From assembly GCA_002480735.1 (NCBI GenBank), contig DLCS01000085.1, positions 1 to 14,182 on the forward strand: a stretch of DNA of 14,182 nt, written 5' to 3'. The notes beneath the pieces were generated by a model that did not search any database, was not told the origin of the DNA, and saw only the letters and a program-made list of their open reading frames with translations. The first letter of the stretch is position 1; the number at the start of each line of letters is the position of its first letter. The position numbers and the translations under genes are program-made. Shown one piece after another: positions 12,343 to 14,182 of the stretch. Source of the DNA: Bacillaceae bacterium UBA7792 (lineage in GTDB: Bacteria; Bacillota; Bacilli; Bacillales; Cytobacillaceae).

Positions 12343-13419
12343 ATGAGCGGGGAAAAAGATCTAGAACAGCTAAAAAGAGAGGCTGCTGAAAAAGCAAAGG
12401 CCGCTGCTCTAGCAAAAAAGAATGCGAAGGAAGAACAGGAAGCAAAAGCCGCTGCAGAGCCTCCAGCAGAGGATGCTGATATAGCAAAGAAAAAAGCCGC
12501 CGCTGCCGCCAAGGCAAAGGCAGCCGCACTAGCGAAAAAGAAAGCCATGGAGCAGCAGGAAGCCGAGGCAACAGCGCCAGCGGAATCGGAAGCGTCAGAG
12601 GATGACGATATGGCAAAGAAAAAAGCTGCCGCTGCCGCCAAGGCAAAAGCCGCTGCAGCCGCAAAAGCAAAAGCAAATCGGATGGCCGAGCAGGCTGGAG
12701 ATGCAGCAGGCGACGATGAAAAGGCAAAGGCAATTGCAGCCGCCAAAGCAAAGGCCGCCGCTGCTGCGAAGGCAAAAGCCGCTGCCAAAGCAAAACAAGA
12801 GGGCGAAGCAGCAGGTGATGATGAAAAAGCAAAAGCCATTGCTGCTGCGAAGGCAAAAGCAAAGGCCGCTGCTGCCGCAAAGGCTAGAGCCGCTGCAGGA
12901 GGAAAGGCAGAAGCAGCACCAGTTGAAGAAGTAAAGCCTTCAGTAAATCAGCCAACCCTTGATAAATATGTCAAAGTGATTGAAGAGCATCTGGGGAAAG
13001 AGGTTTTGGAAGAGTCCTATATTAATAGACTCTCAAAGGATGTTCCAACCCTGGTTGCCAAGAAAGACAGCTATTTTAAAGTGGCAGAGTTTTTGAAATA
13101 TAATGAGCAGCTCGGCTTTGATTATCTATCGGAGCTGCATGGCGTTGATTATGAATCACATATGGAAGTCTATGTTCACTTGTATTCATACAAAAATAGC
13201 CAGTCGGTTGCCCTTAAGGTAAAGCTTGACCGAGATGAACCAACAATCGAGTCATTATGCTCTCTATGGGCTGGTGCAAATTGGCCTGAATGTGAGGCCT
13301 ATGATTTATTGGGAATCAAATTCTCCAATCATCCAAATTTACACCGCATTTTCTTAGGTGAGGAATGGGTTGGTCATCCGCTTAGAAAAGACTATGAACC
13401 GTATGATGTGGAGGTGTGA
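12343..13419 (+). CDS. nuoC: Complex I subunit C with a long Ala/Lys-rich N-terminal extension
   Basis: NuoC (the 30-kDa subunit) is part of the peripheral arm beside NuoB and NuoD. The 358-residue product has two parts. Residues about 203-358 are the ordinary NuoC domain, ending with CEAYDLLGIKFSNHPNLHRI and GHPLRKDYEPYDVEV. Residues 1 to about 195 are low-complexity, dominated by Ala and Lys with acidic spacers (EDAD, EDDD, GDDEK), and contain two pairs of internal repeats. ATG 12343 has AAGGTGA (12328-12334) eight bases upstream, three bases after the nuoB stop. To my knowledge variable K/A/E-rich NuoC extensions occur in other Bacillus species, so it is probably genuine; its role is unknown. 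It could be a long charged helix or a disordered tail. It is translated in frame with the domain and has no internal stop. Confidence 0.94.
   Translation: MSGEKDLEQLKREAAEKAKAAALAKKNAKEEQEAKAAAEPPAEDADIAKKKAAAAAKAKAAALAKKKAMEQQEAEATAPAESEASEDDDMAKKKAAAAAKAKAAAAAKAKANRMAEQAGDAAGDDEKAKAIAAAKAKAAAAAKAKAAAKAKQEGEAAGDDEKAKAIAAAKAKAKAAAAAKARAAAGGKAEAAPVEEVKPSVNQPTLDKYVKVIEEHLGKEVLEESYINRLSKDVPTLVAKKDSYFKVAEFLKYNEQLGFDYLSELHGVDYESHMEVYVHLYSYKNSQSVALKVKLDRDEPTIESLCSLWAGANWPECEAYDLLGIKFSNHPNLHRIFLGEEWVGHPLRKDYEPYDVEV
12484..12861 (+). repeat. nuoC: In-frame coding repeats in the nuoC extension
   Basis: AKKKAAAAAKAKAAA is encoded at 12484-12528 and again at 12613-12657 (period 43 codons). GDDEKAKAIAAAKAKA is encoded at 12709-12756 and 12814-12861 (period 35 codons). 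All are in frame, so unequal recombination or slippage could change the length without breaking nuoC. Confidence 0.85.
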
Positions 13420-13421
13420 CC

Positions 13422-14182
13422 ATGCTCAGAACAGAAGAATTGCTTTTGAATGTAGGACCTCAGCATCCTAGTACGCACGGTGTTTTTCGCCTTATTCTAA
13501 AAATTGACGGGGAGAAAATTAAAGAGGCGCAGCCGGTCATCGGCTACCTCCACCGCGGAACAGAAAAGCTGGCAGAAGACCTTCAATATACGCAAATCAT
13601 TCCGTATACCGACCGCATGGACTATGTTTCTGCAATGACAAATAATTATGTAATCTGTCATGCAGTAGAAACGATGATGGGGATTAAGGTTCCGGAGCGG
13701 GCCGAATACTTAAGAGTGATGGCCATGGAGCTTGGGCGCGTCTCCAGTCATTTGCTATGGTGGGGGACATTTGTACTCGATTTAGGAGCGACAAGCCCAC
13801 TGCTTTATGCGTTTCGTGAAAGGGAAATGATTCTAAATCTCCTTAATGAACTTTCTGGTGCTCGTCTGACCTTTAACTATATGCGTGTTGGCGGTGTCAA
13901 ATGGGATGCGCCAGAGGGCTGGGTAGACAAGGTAAAAGAGTTCATTCCCCATATGCGTGAACAGGTTAAGGGATACCATGATCTCGTTACTGGAAACGAA
14001 ATTTTCTTAAATCGTGTAAAAGGAATCGGTAAATACACGAAAGAGGATGCGCTTAACTACAGTTTAAGTGGTCCGAATCTTCGCTGCACTGGAGTAAAGT
14101 GGGATCTACGTAAAAATGAGCCTTATTCCATCTATGATCGCTTTGATTTTGATGTACCCGTGCGGGAGGAAGGCGACGTCTA
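13422..14182 (+). CDS. nuoD: Complex I subunit D, 49-kDa type (3' end outside window)
   Basis: NuoD forms the quinone-binding pocket together with NuoB. The frame opens at ATG 13422, two bases after the nuoC stop, with GGAGGTG (13410-13416) five bases upstream, and remains open to the window edge, giving 253 residues of what is usually 360-400. The N-terminus reads LLLNVGPQHPSTHG, and the family signature IGYLHRGTEKLAE follows. His19 and Tyr68 (in DRMDY) align with His38 and Tyr87 of the Thermus protein, which contact the quinone headgroup. Later blocks ELGRVSSHLLWWGTF, AFREREMILNL and NYMRVGGVKWD are also typical. It is clearly a genuine NuoD, truncated only by the window. The rest of the nuo operon should follow. 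Confidence 0.97.
   Translation, partial: MLRTEELLLNVGPQHPSTHGVFRLILKIDGEKIKEAQPVIGYLHRGTEKLAEDLQYTQIIPYTDRMDYVSAMTNNYVICHAVETMMGIKVPERAEYLRVMAMELGRVSSHLLWWGTFVLDLGATSPLLYAFREREMILNLLNELSGARLTFNYMRVGGVKWDAPEGWVDKVKEFIPHMREQVKGYHDLVTGNEIFLNRVKGIGKYTKEDALNYSLSGPNLRCTGVKWDLRKNEPYSIYDRFDFDVPVREEGDV

Noticed and set aside
12281..12880. Long open frames on the minus strand and other frames opposite the nuoC extension
   Set aside because: They are by-products of the low-complexity Ala/Lys coding sequence, which has few stops in any frame; no ribosome binding sites or family resemblance.

Overview
The window looks like chromosomal DNA from a Bacillaceae species of the Bacillus/Neobacillus/Mesobacillus kind. 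I infer this from protein sequences close to those of B. subtilis and B. megaterium as I remember them, strong AGGAGG-type ribosome binding sites, frequent TTG and GTG starts, and a typical Bacillus interspersed repeat. It is mostly core energy metabolism. I see no phage, transposase, CRISPR or defence genes. All genes lie on the + strand.

Layout. (1) Bases 1-734 hold the C-terminal two thirds of mnaA (UDP-GlcNAc 2-epimerase), ending in a terminator that overlaps its stop codon. (2) Bases 926-3139 encode a secreted Vpr-like subtilisin. (3) Bases 3140-3462 form the control region of the ATP synthase operon: two FNR/CRP-type boxes, a strong sigma-A promoter, and a nested dyad over the -10 and predicted start. 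(4) Bases 3463-11014 are atpZ-atpI-atpB-atpE-atpF-atpH-atpA-atpG-atpD-atpC, closed by a strong rho-independent terminator. (5) Bases 11060-11461 form a second control region with an extended -10 promoter that is also spanned by a dyad. (6) From 11462 to the window edge are nuoA-nuoB-nuoC-nuoD of respiratory complex I, with nuoD cut off.

The parts work together: complex I subunits feed electrons to the quinone pool and help build the proton gradient, which the F1Fo synthase next door turns into ATP. Key residues of subunits a and c are of the neutralophile type, not the alkaliphile type.

The least ordinary things are between genes. A multi-unit hairpin repeat element sits inside the atp operon between atpG and atpD, and a truncated inverted copy of its end abuts the atpE stop codon. 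There is an orphan Shine-Dalgarno plus a 13-bp hairpin between atpA and atpG. Both respiratory promoters carry dyads over their -10. NuoC carries a roughly 190-residue Ala/Lys-rich repetitive N-terminal extension. I did not find a convincing new multi-gene system here.
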